Source: Cliona cf. orientalis (lineage: Eukaryota > Porifera > Demospongiae > Clionaida > Clionaidae). From it: a stretch of DNA of 64,000 nt. The position numbers and the translations under genes are program-made. Shown here piece after piece: positions 1 through 11,255 of this stretch; position 1 is the stretch's first letter, and every line of letters begins with the position of its first letter. The notes beneath the pieces are model-generated. The model ran no database searches. It was not told the origin of the DNA and was given only the letters and a program-made list of their open reading frames with translations. The stretch is from positions 6,928,225 through 6,992,224 of the forward strand of contig OZ005690.1 of NCBI GenBank assembly GCA_963930775.1, given 5' to 3'.

Positions 1-110
1 ATCTACCGACTGGTTGTGCTTACAGTACGCACAGACGCCTAGAACGCGAGATCTGGCGATTTTTGTGCCGACAACGACGACAACGACGACAGACGGACAA
101 ACCGATTGCA
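1..110. repeat. Dispersed repeat, left part cut by window edge
   Basis: This stretch is about 90% identical by eye to 31232-31332 in the same orientation (both read ATCTACCGAYTGGTTGTGCT, then CAGACGCCTAGAAC). It has CGACAACGA-type simple repeats near its right end. It has no open frame of interest and is presumably part of a transposon or its flank. Confidence 0.7.
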
Positions 111-112
111 TA

Positions 113-765
113 ATGTGTGATTCTAAATATGTGTGCTAGAAACCTTTATCTACATGTATGTAAAATACATCATAAAAGATACATGTACATGTAGGGGCAC
201 TGACTTACACACTTTTAGTGAATATAAAGGAGACAACTATAGAGCTTATTCTAAAAGAGTGACTTCACTACTCTTTCAAAAGAAAGATGCCAGGGAAGCA
301 AAACAGGTGTGCCCCAGCATCCATCGGATTTTTTCGAATGACGAAAAAATGTTTGACACCCGGCAGGATCATTTGAAGTAAATGACGGTTGGTGCTCCAT
401 AGAGTAGTTGACCTCCAGTACGATACAACTAGGCTACTAGTTATCATTACAGAGATGGAAAACATCCGAGTCATATGTGCCTGACATGCTGGAGTTGATG
501 GAAGCCGTTTCGGAAGGATAGAACCATGCATAAGGAGCTAGCTGTTGACTCTCCTTGAAAAACCTCGCAGAATTAGTACTCTTATAGGTTATCATAATTT
601 CACCATAGGTTACACCATAATTACCTCATAACCCACTCTGCTCATAACCACAGAAATAAATTGCTACTGAAGATATCTGGGGGTGGGCACTACTAGACCA
701 GAGTAGGATCCAAGAGAACTGCTTCGATTCTTCCTGATGTAGCTTCACCTCTGAGCCGAGCCAGG
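113..765 (-). pseudogene. Truncated duplicate of TPRKB exon 1 (3' part) and intron 1
   Basis: The stretch matches 40298-40950 at roughly 95% by eye, apart from two indels of about 60 bp. The source region is intron 1 plus the 3' two thirds of exon 1 of the TPRKB gene. Read on the minus strand, about 690-757 still encodes the end of exon 1 (...RGEATSGRIEAVLLDPTL), but the start codon and first ~25 codons are missing. The splice donor is also damaged: the GTTAGT seen in the parent is changed here by a small insertion. It is a dead segmental duplicate, not a second gene. Copying of intron sequence shows it arose at the DNA level and not by retroposition. Confidence 0.85.
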
Positions 766-784
766 TATAGTCAGAATCCAAATA

Positions 785-1475
785 TGGATGAAAATGTCCA
801 TATAAAATCATCCATGTTTGGATGATTATTTACTGGTATGTCAGAATCATCCAAATATGGATGATTATTGTATAGCTCTCTCTATAGAGAGGCTGATGTC
901 ACCTATAATCATCCAATATTGGATGATTCTGTTCATCCAATATTGGATGTGGCCTGTTTCATCCATTATTGGATGCTTTATGTCATCAGTTTCTGGATGA
1001 AACTTATATGATACAATTATAATCCATTGTTGGATGTAACTTGTCATCATTTTCTGGATGAAAATTATATGAAGAAACTATCATCCCTTATTGGATGATT
1101 CTTGCCATCACTTTCTGGATGAAAATTATACAGTACAATTAGTTATCATCTTTTTTTGGACGATTCTTGCCATCACTTTCTGGATGAAAATTATACAGTA
1201 CAATTATCATCCTTTTTTGGACGATTCTTACCATCACTTTCTGGACGACAATTATATGAAGAAACTATCATCCCTTATTTAATGATTCTTTCTGGATGAC
1301 AATTATATGAAGAAACTATCATCCCTTATTGGATGATTCTTATCATCACTTTCTGGATGAAAATTATACAGTATAATTATCATCCATTGTTGGATGTAAC
1401 TTGTCATCATTTTCTGGATGAAAATTATGTGAAGAAACTATCATCCCTTATCGGATGATTCTTGGATGGAATGGT
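785..1475. repeat. Minisatellite built from GGATGA/TCATCC units
   Basis: About 690 bp of degenerate tandem units of roughly 60-70 bp (for example the successive copies beginning GCCATCACTTTCTGGATGAA at about 1106 and 1170). Each unit carries facing TCATCC and GGATGA motifs, so single units can fold into small hairpins. The open frames across it are products of the repeat and are not genes. Confidence 0.85.
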
Positions 1476-1883
1476 CCATCCTCTTCCTCTCCTCCTCTCC
1501 CCTCCCTTCCTTCCCATCCCTCCCATTCTTGGATTGGATGTTATCTTGTTTGTTAATATTTTTAAAAGGTATAGTGTGCTAAGATACACCACAATCATGA
1601 ATAACTCAACCCTGATTGTGGCAACAGATGAAAAAGAAAAGTGTAAACCTCAGAGGGTGAGCCCCACCCCCTGGCTTGTACAGCAGTCTAAAAATCAGAG
1701 GGGCTCTGCCCCCCCAATCTTATGACTGTGGGGGCAATTGCCCCCCCCCAGCCCCCCTGGTTCTTACGCCAGTGAGACACACGCACACGCGTGCACCGCA
1801 CTAGCGAGCTAGCCAATCCCCTCTTCTTAAGATCTTGCACACTCGAAGGAGGCGGGGCTAGCTTGCTAGACTACACATGCGCA

Positions 1884-2225
1884 CTAGTAAGCGCAAGGAG
1901 GTACACACCTACTGACTTTTGACCTTGCGGCATCCGACCTGTACCTAACGGGAACCTTAAATCTATACTCCCTACTATACTGGTGATGCTCAAGAGCGCT
2001 GTCGTCGTCACTCAATTCAAGGATGACATCGCTATCACTGTCATCCGCGCTGCCTTCACTGTCAGTGGCCGTCAAATCGATTACTGGAGCATCCATGGGA
2101 TAGGCCATGCCGGTACAAGTACAGAGAACAGCAGGTAGCTCCTCACAAACTGGATCAAACAGCTCTCTTCTCGCTGGACTGCTTGCCGAAAACTGCCAAG
2201 AGAATCCACCGCACGCACCGCGCAT
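1884..2225 (-). CDS. Hypothetical small acidic ORF with a VIDLT SUMO-interaction-like motif
   Basis: A 113-codon minus-strand frame. From the internal Met at about codon 44 it reads MDAPVIDLTATDSEGSADD, followed by a Ser/Asp/Glu-rich stretch. Hydrophobic V-I-D-L-T followed by acidic and serine residues is the usual look of a SUMO-interacting motif. There is no splice-verified continuation and no known domain, and the frame ends in a Cys-rich tail. It could be an exon of a gene, a transposon accessory fragment or a chance frame. Confidence 0.2.
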   Translation of the reverse strand: MRGACGGFSWQFSASSPARRELFDPVCEELPAVLCTCTGMAYPMDAPVIDLTATDSEGSADDSDSDVILELSDDDSALEHHQYSREYRFKVPVRYRSDAARSKVSRCVPPCAY

Positions 2226-2289
2226 GCGCCGATCATTTCCATTTCCTCATTTCTCATTTCCCCGTTCCCAAACCCCTCCTTTTGGGGGT

Positions 2290-2400
2290 GGGGTCTGGGC
2301 TGCGAATTTTTTTTTGGGCCCACTTTCGACTTAGACTTTTCGCGGACTTCAGGGTCAAAGGTTAAATTGGTGTGTTTAACCCTTTGCTGACTTCAGTGCA
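2290..2400. repeat. Dispersed repeat, inverted copy at about 12760-12865
   Basis: The segment with GAATTTTTTTTTGGGCCCAC and TCAAAGGTTAAA reappears in reverse complement at about 12760-12865, where it reads GTGGGCCCAAAAAAAAAAAA and GTGACCTTTAACCC. It has no coding content. It abuts the left end of the MITE at 2408. Confidence 0.6.
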
Positions 2401-2407
2401 ACACGGG

Positions 2408-2729
2408 TAGTCTCGTCCCCAGACCCCACCCCCAAGAGGAGGAAAGGGTCTGGTACACATCAAGCGCTTTTTGGGGCGCATAGATTGCAGCATGTCATGT
2501 GATCGTCATGACAACGCATCGTATAGGCATGGCAACACATCAGCGGCTCTCACGTGCAGCAATAGGCGGCTAGTGCGCGGTGTCACATGATAATCACATG
2601 CAAGCCACATCCCGTGAATCTGATTGGTGCGACAGAATTCAGACATGCCAAGTCAGCAAGACCCAAAAAGCGCTCAATGTGTACCAGACCCTTTCCTCCT
2701 TTTGGGGGTGGGGTCTGGGCACGAGACTA
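2408..2729. mobile_element. hAT-like MITE with ~65-bp terminal inverted repeats
   Basis: The ends read TAGTCTCGTCCCCAGACCCC and, reverse-complemented, TAGTCTCGTGCCCAGACCCC. The pairing continues for about 65 bp through GGTCTGGTACACAT and AGCGCTTTTTGG. It is flanked by the direct repeat CAACACGGG at 2399-2407 and 2730-2738 (8-9 bp). An 8-bp-class duplication with a TA-starting inverted repeat is typical of hAT-superfamily non-autonomous elements. It has no transposase. Confidence 0.9.
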
Positions 2730-2744
2730 CAACACGGGCAGAGC

Positions 2745-3236
2745 TAGTCTCGCGCGCCAGCCCCTCCTACCCAAAGAGGGAGAAAGGGTCTGGTAAATAA
2801 CGTACCATCCGCTTGTCCCCGTGGAATGCACATGACATCATAGAAGTGACATCATTAACCGCAAACATCACGACCGGACAAGAGCGAAGTGATAACTTCT
2901 AGCTGTTTCTCCTTCAATAACAAATAGCCTAACTCAGCGCTTGCTGTCTTCACTGCGTCCTCGAGTTTCTCCATCATAGCCAAGATAGAACGTGACTAGT
3001 CTCGCGGGCCAGTGACCGCGAACTTTATTGTATACGCGTACACAGCTACTTCGCGCGTTGCGCATGTCCCGGATGGTCATGTGACTAGATACTGCCATTT
3101 CATTGGTAGTTCATATAGCCTACACAGGGACAAGCGGATGGTACGTTAGTCTCGTGCCTGGGGACGAGACTCATGGTAAGTTATTTACCAGACCCTTTCT
3201 CCCTCTTTGGGTAGGAGGGGCTGGCGCGCGAGACTA
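2745..3236. mobile_element. Second hAT-like MITE, with exact 8-bp target duplication
   Basis: The terminal repeats TAGTCTCGCGCGCCAGCCCC...GGTCTGGTAAATAA pair over about 75 bp; a ~33-bp extra segment interrupts the right arm near 3150-3180. The target duplication GGCAGAGC is exact at 2737-2744 and 3237-3244. That target overlaps the duplication of the MITE at 2408, so the second element landed within a few bases of the first. Confidence 0.92.
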
Positions 3237-3403
3237 GGCAGAGCTGTATGAACTTTCACCTCGACTCGAGTTATCAGCTCAAAGACATGAAATGGCTGCT
3301 TTTTCACGCTGTGTGGGACTGACTTAAGTGAGTATTGTTTGAAATTTACCTCAAATAATTAAAGCTTTGGTCCTAAATTTGAGGGGGGTGATTGGGCTTC
3401 AAG

Positions 3404-4404
3404 GTATTGCCCCAGGTAGCTACCACCCCACGGGCAAGGGTGGGGGATTTGACCTATGTGAAATCAATTGCCTCTCCTCTGGAGCGAGTGCTAGGATCAA
3501 ATGCCACCATTAGGACTATATTTCCCCCTACCATCCGTGATAGCCTCGTGCCCATCCCTATTCCCACCTTTTCAATGTTGCACGCAGAAAAGGGGGAAGG
3601 TCTGGTCGATTTGGTGATGTCAGGATGATGTCACATGGACGTGGTTTGAACTGACCTGGTCGTGGTCTGGACTTCCTGGTTACCTCGCGCTTGCTGCCCA
3701 CGCATGCACGCGTGCGTGCGCTAGCGCTTCAGCGCGAGCGCGTGCACAAGTATAAGCAAATCGACCTTCAGACCTGCCTTGTCAGCACTTTTGCGAACTA
3801 AACAGAAGCATTACCAGAAAATGAATGAAGACGTCTCAGGGAGTTGGAGACGGCCGTTTCTGGCTATGTTGGATTTTATTTCGGGTAAGATATGTATGAT
3901 ACTTGCATACTGAGACCAAGTGAGTGTTATCTCTGGAAAAAAAAACTGGAAAAACTGGGCAAGAACAAGCTAATAACAAATCCTGTGGGACACTGACTTG
4001 GTGAAAGACGATTCCTGGACAAGAAGACAACAAACGCTATACCGATCGCAAAGGTGCTGACAAGGCAGGTCTGAAGGTCGATTTGCTTATACTTGTGCAC
4101 GCGCTCGCGCTGAAGCGCTAGCGCACGCACGCGTGCATGCGTGGGCAGCAAGCGCGAGGTAACCAGGAAGTCCAGACCACGACCAGGTCAGTTCAAACCA
4201 CGTCCATGTGACATCATCCTGACATCACCAAATCGACCAGACCTTCCCCCTTTTCTGCGTGCAACATTGAAAAGGTGGGAATAGGGATGGGCACGAGGCT
4301 AATCCGTGAATCATTGATCGAATCCCCTGATCCGGGGCATGTTTATTGGTCAAACACAGTCAAATCCCCACCTTTTGCTAGTGGGGTGGTAGGTGGGGCA
4401 ATAC
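3404..4404. mobile_element. Outer MITE with GTATTGCCCC ends, split by a nested foldback element
   Basis: The left end GTATTGCCCCAGGTAGCTAC and the right end (reverse complement GTATTGCCCCACCTACCACC) form about 45-bp inverted repeats that continue into a TGGGGATTTGAC-like segment. Removing the nested element at 3541-4301 leaves a short element of about 240 bp. It has no coding capacity. Confidence 0.75.
3541..4301. mobile_element. Foldback element with ~255-bp arms, nested
   Basis: The arms 3541-3800 and about 4045-4301 are near-perfect reverse complements around a ~245-bp spacer. They start TAGCCTCGTGCCC and end ...GGGCACGAGGCTA. The 8-bp target duplication ATCCGTGA is exact (3533-3540 and 4302-4309). 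The TAGYCTCG terminus is shared with the MITEs at 2408 and 2745, so all three probably used the same hAT-type transposase. A CG-rich alternating CGCATGCACGCGTGCGTGCG block lies inside each arm. Confidence 0.92.
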
Positions 4405-5247
4405 ATTGATGGGTGCATTATTTACAGAGATGATATCAGTGTTGATAGCCAAGTTCATATAACCTTTATGCAAATTGCAGGGGCAAAAGCCTCATGGATT
4501 GAATAATTCATTATTCATGAAGATTTTTATGCAAGGAAAACTTGACACCACGCCATTAAAATGTCTCTTCACAAGTGATGACTATTGACAGTCTAGTACC
4601 CAGTGGCTCTTCACACCTGTAGGCTGGCCCTCTGAGACTTGGTCAGTAGATGCACACACTGAGGATTGCCTTGCATTTCTCGTGTACACTCTCATGTTGT
4701 ATTTGCTGTCTTCTTGCTGCTTCTGTCAATGCAACTTGCTATCATTGCTTTACTATGATGCCCCTAGTTGAAAGTGTATTAAAACTGGCAGTCTGGTAAA
4801 CCATAAACAGATTCACATTGAATATGAATGTATCTAGCTCCACCCTAATATATAAAGTAATGGTGGCAATAAAGTATAAATGTAATATGTTGAAGGTATA
4901 GTAGCTGCTTTTCGATGATTTTTTTTCATGATCTGCCAAATTATCCACAGATTCCAGAAAAATTATCATGATCGATATTATGGTTGAAGTGGCTAGTACA
5001 TGCTAGTATTGTTGTGTTAGCCTACGGTCTGGGTGCCCGCCCCTACATTGAATCAACATAACAATCCAGGCTCTACGAGTGTTGGTGCTATAAGCTTCTC
5101 GCAAGTGTGCACTGGCATAGGAAGGTCTACACACAGTGTAGGTACAAGCATAGATTATATATAATCTATGGTACAAGTATGTTTAATGTCACAATCATGA
5201 GATAGTGTGGCTAGCATGCATTATCATCTATTAACAGTACATAGTTC
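4405..5247. other. Non-coding stretch, nothing recognised
   Basis: AT-rich DNA with many stops in all frames. I see no domain, RNA gene or paired terminal repeat; a short TATATATAATC palindrome near 5155 is the only local feature. Confidence 0.5.
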
Positions 5248-6010
5248 ATGCACAAACAGTATCCTGCCTGGGCAAGATTGTCCATTGGTACCGTACGCAT
5301 GCGCAGATGGAAGCGGTTGCAGAGGCCACACCCCTTGGCAAAGCAAGCAAGTGCAACGTTCTCGCTCTGCTCGAACGTTGCTACCAACTACCGACAGGTA
5401 TGAACAGACCTCGTCTCCCGCTTCGCTCGAGGCTCAGTGGCTAGCGCCAGCGCCTGCTTAGCAGGCCTTTCGAAACGCGCGGCGCTTCGCGCCGATCGTT
5501 CGATCGACAATGCGTCGCTAGCTGTAGCTATGCCCCGAGGCATCAAGGCTACTCTTCTTTGTGCATACGGCCCTACAGTTCTGACCAATCCTGAGCCTTG
5601 TAGTGCGGCTCGTTCATAGCAACCGGGCGCTTCCAAGACGCGTATTCATGCCCTCATGTAATGACACGGACTATATAAGAAAATTGTCGCTCTGAAAAAT
5701 ATTTTTCGTTGTATCAGTAATAGTTATATCACGGGCGCGAGGGATGTATGGCATTTATTGCACCGAAGCACGAGGGCGCAAAGCGCCCGAGGGTTGAGGG
5801 CAATAAATGCCATGCATCCCGAGTGCACGTGATATAACTAGTTTATATCCCGTGGGCATAGCTACCATAGATACGCATAGAACACTAGAAAAGAAAGAAA
5901 AGATAAGGCTATCTTACTCAAAATGGACACACAAAGCCGCTCTCTGAGTCAAGTTCTCGAACGTCAATCGAACTTCTGAACGTCTCGTGATCGAGGGGTG
6001 TGGTCAAATC
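5248..6010. repeat. Composite dispersed repeat with a central palindrome
   Basis: The first half (to about 5720, with CTTATATAGT-type and AAAAATATTTTTCGTTGTA segments) recurs inverted at about 51524-51857. The second half (5830-6010, GAGGGGTGTGGTCAAATCCA) recurs inverted at about 48840-49147. A third short piece is at about 26935-27000. The central palindrome about 5720-5840 pairs GTTATATCACGGG...GGCATTTATTGC with GCAATAAATGCC...GTGATATAAC. It is a mobile or structured repeat of unknown class. Short open frames inside are not supported as genes. Confidence 0.75.
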
Positions 6011-6570
6011 CACACAGCTTGCTACAGCCATCCGACTCTTGACGATGAATTACCATCGTTAGCGTGACCTGCAACGTCGAGCTCAGAAGCCGAGAAACGA
6101 AGCTCGAGCTGTTGACTATCCAAAAAACAAGGCTACGTGCCTACGCAGTAAGCTTACCTGGATACGCGTACACTGCCAGTGTTGACTAGCGATCGATCGA
6201 TCGACGACTCCGCCCGCTACCATTCCCGCCATACGTTCCATTTAGTCTCGCGAGACGCTCCATTGATAATTTTTTTTACTTTTGTTGCTACCAACATGTT
6301 TATTGTTCAAGGCCTGCCTGAGGCTACTCATATTGCACAGTTACCAGTGCAATATGGCTAATATAGCACATAGCAACAACATAGCAACGGGATATAATAG
6401 ATCATATAGACTTACGTACGTACACGGGATTGGAAACCGCTCACGTGAGCAATAGAACGCGTACGCGCACTCCGTGTTATAGTTTGCGAATTTAGCGCAG
6501 CTGCAAGCGCTTATGCACACTATCTAAGTGAGTGTGGTTTGAGCTTTACTACTGCTTCCCACAACCACTC

Positions 6571-8009
6571 ATGGCTACCGCTAATTGCTCCAGAGATAGT
6601 GTAGTGGTCAATGAATATAATCACATGCATGACTGGTTTGCATCAACTTATTTACACAGAAAACATCCACTCCAGCAAATCTTGACTGACCCTGACTTTG
6701 ATATTCCCTCCCAGCCAGCAATAGCTGCTAGGAAATCAGCCAGCCTCATTTTATCATGGTGTAGTACTCATCATGATGAAACAGCCGCTTTCTTAACCAA
6801 GCTACAAAGACAACTTTTGACATGCTTCACTAGTACAGCCAAAAAAATGAGCACAAGAAAGGAGAGGATGTGGGGGCTCTTCTTCACGCTACGTAGTTCT
6901 CCTAGTTTTGAAGCCATGTGGAAGGAGTTCCTTGTTGGATGTGGTACAGATGCTTCTGTTACTGTTTATCAGCATGTCACTGACATAATTTTCAAGGATC
7001 TTCTATCGAAGCCAGTGTTTCATTTAGAGGGGGGGGGTGCCCTGGGATTTCCCCCTCCTAGTGACCAGTTTCCCCCCCTAAAATATTGAGAAATTTTAGT
7101 ATAGTATATAATACTAAATAAACAAATACCAAGGTTTAAATGAGTGATTCGTCGGTTTGACTTTGAAAATGTCTAATATCGAGTCTGTGCTCTATTTGGG
7201 AAAGTTAATCTATAATATGTACTAATTTCACACTTACTTAGTGGGTATGTATTTGTCAATCACAATCTATCAGCACTAATTTTTGATCAAAATAGCTGTG
7301 CCTAAGATGCAATTCTTTATTCCTGGGGGGGGGGGGGGGGGGGGGGGGGCGCACCGACATATAGTTCCCCCCCCTAACAAAAAATCCTGTATGAAACCCT
7401 GGAAGCAATTTCCAACGGCAGATACTCGAGAAATGGTAGCCAACACGCATACTCAACTCGACTACAACGAAAAGAATACGTTGAGGTATGTGGGTGGCTA
7501 TGTGACAAGAGTATTTATACCAGAGACTGAAGAAATCCAAGCACGAGAAAAAGCACGAACTTTGTACATGCCTATCTGAGATGAATGATGTGGACGGTGA
7601 CGAAATGCATGATGATTCTGACGACTGGATGGACTCCATCGACAGGGGGGGCTTAAAACACATCACACAGATGGTTTATTTGCTGTTCACAAGCATTGAG
7701 CTGGCCCTTAGAAGCTATCTTGGACAGGATCAATCATCTTTGACTGCGATGAAAGACAAGATCATTGATGATGAAGGTATCCAATCGAGCTGGTCCACCA
7801 TTGCTGTTGACTGGGAGGAGGAGACGGCCACACTGCTCTTGAATATGATTGTGGACACATGGATTAAAATCAGAGGTCACTCAACAGCTAGAGCCTGGTT
7901 AGAATCATACAAACTGCAGCAGAAGAAGTCAGTACAGAAATCAAAAGGAATCCAAAAGCAGCTGATTTCTTCAACCTCAAGCACCCCAGCTTCCACTTCC
8001 AGCGAGTAG
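6571..8009 (+). pseudogene. Accessory gene of the P-like element, interrupted and frameshifted
   Basis: The frame starts MATANCSRDSVVVNEYNHMH and runs to about 7028, where a G-tract MITE (7016-7398) is inserted. Coding resumes about 7400 (TADTREMVANTHTQLDYNEK, NTLRYVGGYVTRVF), shifts frame near 7560, and ends with a 142-codon stretch (WEEETATLLLNMIVDTWIKI, then KKSVQKSKGIQKQL) at 8009. I do not recognise a named domain. It faces the transposase gene tail-to-tail inside the same terminal repeats, so it is probably the element's second protein. The insertion and the frameshift make it non-functional here. Confidence 0.7.
7016..7398. mobile_element. G-tract MITE inserted in the accessory gene
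   Basis: The ends resemble GTTTCATTTAG...G(n) on the left and, reverse-complemented, GGGTTTCATACAGGATTTTT on the right. It contains a run of 25 G at 7325-7349. A related start (AGGGTTTCATTTAGGATTTT) is at about 45458. Its insertion breaks an otherwise continuous reading frame, which fixes its boundaries to within a few bases. Confidence 0.65.
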
Positions 8010-8287
8010 CTAGATGTCATGTTGTATTGCTGATATCACAATATCTATGCTCTTTGATCATAATCATAGGTTTGCAGGGAGGTATCCAGCCTACTGGAAT
8101 CATCTAGATCTCTTCTTGTATGATTATACATATATGTAGTCGAGTCCAGGGTGATAGGGAAAGGGTCGTTGCAAAATTATTTCTATTTGAAGCTCACTGT
8201 CATGCATGTCAAGTCAGCAAAATTTGTATGGTGGCATGGTATACTGGCAAGGAAGGGTACAAAGACACAAGAATGTAAGTTAGTAAT

Positions 8288-11255
8288 TTAATATGATTTC
8301 GATTTAGGCCTCTTTGCCAAAGGAGCGATGTTTTCTTTGCAGTCAGTGGCACGCCCTTTTATCTTCCTGCAGTTTCCTCTGACGGGACCACGACAGAACG
8401 AGTCCACCACCCTCAACGCCTGCGTGTTCTTGATGAACTCAGCAACGCTGGGATTATCACTGGTCCCCCCACTTTGCCGCTGGCAGCCAAAGAATTGCTC
8501 CAGTGGATCCTGGCATAGATTATTGCTGAGTAGCACCAATTTTTTCTCTTTCACCACCGGCAGAGAGTAGAGATAGCGCACAAGGCCGACAAAAGAAAGT
8601 GCTGAGTATCAAGAGATTTATTGTGAGTACATGAACTTGTTTTTTTAACATAAATTTCTTTACCTGTCATACGTAAGCCCAAACGTGTTTGTGAGCTAAG
8701 GAGCATTCTGTTCCTCTCATCTTTGGTGAATCCAACCCTGTGCTGCACACTCTTCTCCCACTCGTCCAAGTATGGTAAGAAGGTCTCTTCTATCCACTAT
8801 TATAATGATGAATTTGAATGTCCCCTGTTCCACACGTAATAGTGGTACTGAACTACTTACTGTTAATCGGAAGTCCTTATCTGAGCGATATGGATTTTGA
8901 AACGGCTTCCTGTTCTTCTTTCCATTGGTGAAATTGGACACGTTCAGGGCATCAAAAAACTTATCCATGTGATCCACAAACTTGACCGTTTCTCCAGCTT
9001 GTTCTCCTTGGGTCAGCTGTAGTGCTTTACTCACAGTCTCGCTCAGGACCTGGATGATATTGTTATCTCTATACTCGAGTGAGGTGAAATGTACATGTAC
9101 GTACCTGAGCAGCAAGGTCAACTCTCATCTTCGAAAATGTGAGATGTACATGCTCATACTTTAATTTAGGAACAAGTGCGAGACCAGATGCCTTTCCCAC
9201 ATCTCCCCTATACAGCTGTACGATGTGCTCCCAGCGTATCTCTCTGCCATTACACTGCATATATATATAGGTAGAATTTTTGATACCATACAAATGTAGT
9301 ACATTCTTTACCTACCCATAGGAAGCGACATTTAGAAGCCAAGCAATTCCTGGCAGTCTTGATGAGATGTGGTGGATCAGAGAAGGAAAAGAGGTCTCTC
9401 TTCCCATCATTTGCATGGATGTTGGGTACCTTGTGTGTGAGTGTACCCTCGGAGCTTTTGTGGAGCTGGACCATCCTTCGATTGTTTGAAGCTCCATCAA
9501 ACGTTGCTGCAAGTACCTGTAAGTATCTCATTAATGTTTAAAGTATCCAGCTAAGTATATAATATTCTACCTTCAATCCAATCCTTTCCAATCGTTTCAC
9601 TACGTCCCAAAACAGGGGAAAGATGTTGTCTCCAGTTGTCTTTGTGCCCGAGAAATGGACATAGGGGAACTTGAAGGAAGTGAACAAACCTTTGACCATG
9701 AACGTGAGCATGGACTTAGCTGGCTCCTTGTGATCCGTGGTACCTTTCACCACAGATTGCTCAAAAGCTAATAGGTGGTTGTTCACTTCACCCAGATCAG
9801 TGTAGCCAATGAGGGTCCCTGTTTCGCCATCATACACCAAGTCTTCTCTGTGCATGTGAGTACATTGAAGTATTATAGTTACTAATGCATAATCACTAAT
9901 AGTAGAATTTACACATACCTGACATGCATTTCATCGATGAGGACAACCATGTAATCTTCCCATTCTTGACAGGTCAGCACTTTTGATGCAAGCAATAACT
10001 GCTCGTCTACACTACTGGAGAATCCTGTCACAGACTTGGTGTAGTACGTGTAATCCCTCAGCGTTCTTTGGGATGGCAGAAAGAGTCCAGCATCACGTAA
10101 CACTTCGTATGCTTTGTTTGAGTGATGTCGGAGGTATAGACACCAGCGTATCATCATTGGGTGCCATCTCATTCCCCTAAGATCTTTCTTCCCAAGGGCT
10201 TCTCTCTGCTGCTTCCAAAACAGGTACATGAAGGAATCTCTGGGATATTGTGTCTCGATTTGCTCATTATTCTCCTCCATGATCTGTTTCAGATCCAAAC
10301 TTGTTTCTTTGTCCATCTGCTCGCCTTCATCTTCAATCCTCTCTCTGAGCTTCTCCTCTAGGTGTGCCATTCGTCTTTTGGCATTCCGGTTCTCACGGTG
10401 CAGTTCTTTAAGGCGAGCATTCTTTTCTGAATCGGAGAAGTAGCGGTAGTTGGTGTGGCTGTGTGGATCGCTGCTGTCCTTGAATTTTCCCAACCTGCTC
10501 AATAGGACATTGAGTTGCACATGATAGGATACACATCTGGCACATTTGTCACAATCTTCTTCCAGCAGTAGTGAGCATTCTGCATGCCTGATGGTTGGAA
10601 ATGGCAGAACTCGTGTATCCTTAAATGCTACAATGGCTTGACCTGAAGTTAAAGGTCATGAATATGTATTATGTAAATACATGACATTGTATATGGTATG
10701 ATACACACAAACTGTACCTGTCTTATCCATGAGGGGTCCCTTCTCCTCTTCCAGCCTTAGGTATTGATCCTCTGGATTTCCTACACAGAGGTGCACAGAG
10801 TCTAGAATATCCAGCAGTGACAGAACCTCTGGGACACTCACAAGCCTAGTGGGAGTTGCAAGTCTCGGAACCTGTGATGGCAATATTGGAAGTGGGCCCA
10901 AGTTCAGAGCCCATGTCAGGTCTGTGTGGACAGTGATAGAGTAGGTGACTTCAGGAACAAATGGTGGTTTGGTACATTGTACAGTGTAGAGACTGAAGCA
11001 GGGAGATGGAGATGGAGTGTTACTTTCGGAGGAGACGGTGATGTTTACCAGAGACCAATTGGTTGGAAGCTGACATGTGCGTAATCTCGCACGTAGTGTA
11101 TCACCATTGGTGGCCGGCGCATGTGTATAGTTACACAGGGGCAATGACACTTGAAAGAGCTTCGTAAGCTTTAATGGTATACGCACATTCAGCTTGAGGT
11201 ACTTCTTTCGTTCCCAATTCTTTCGCACGTCACAAGTTAGCTTCGTTTTCCCCAT
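8288..11255 (-). CDS. P-element/THAP9-like transposase, 8 exons, 849 codons, intact
   Basis: Exons (minus): 11255-10718, 10642-9919, 9847-9571, 9516-9316, 9254-9105, 9073-8861, 8796-8664, 8601-8288. Every junction is GT-AG, phases match, and the joined frame has no stop until codon 850. Residues ~202-216 hold a C-x7-C-x2-C-x2-C cluster, and 250-309 a charged coiled coil. The RNase-H-like core shows LIDEMHV (D416), ATFDGASNN (D520), FSDPPHLIKTARN (about 558-570) and QDPLEQFFG (D777/E780), the usual landmarks of P/THAP9 transposases. The basic C-terminus (KRPKSKSY) could be a nuclear localisation signal. There is no N-terminal THAP zinc finger; the first 179 residues are unrecognised. It should cut and paste the flanking element. 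Small introns (30-75 bp) contrast with the long introns of the host genes. Confidence 0.9.

Noticed and set aside
626-811. Minus-strand 61-codon ORF as a small gene
   Set aside because: It is the wrong frame across the duplicated TPRKB exon 1 fragment.
785-1475. CRISPR-like array
   Set aside because: Repeats are degenerate, adjoin each other without unique spacers, and the surroundings are eukaryotic.
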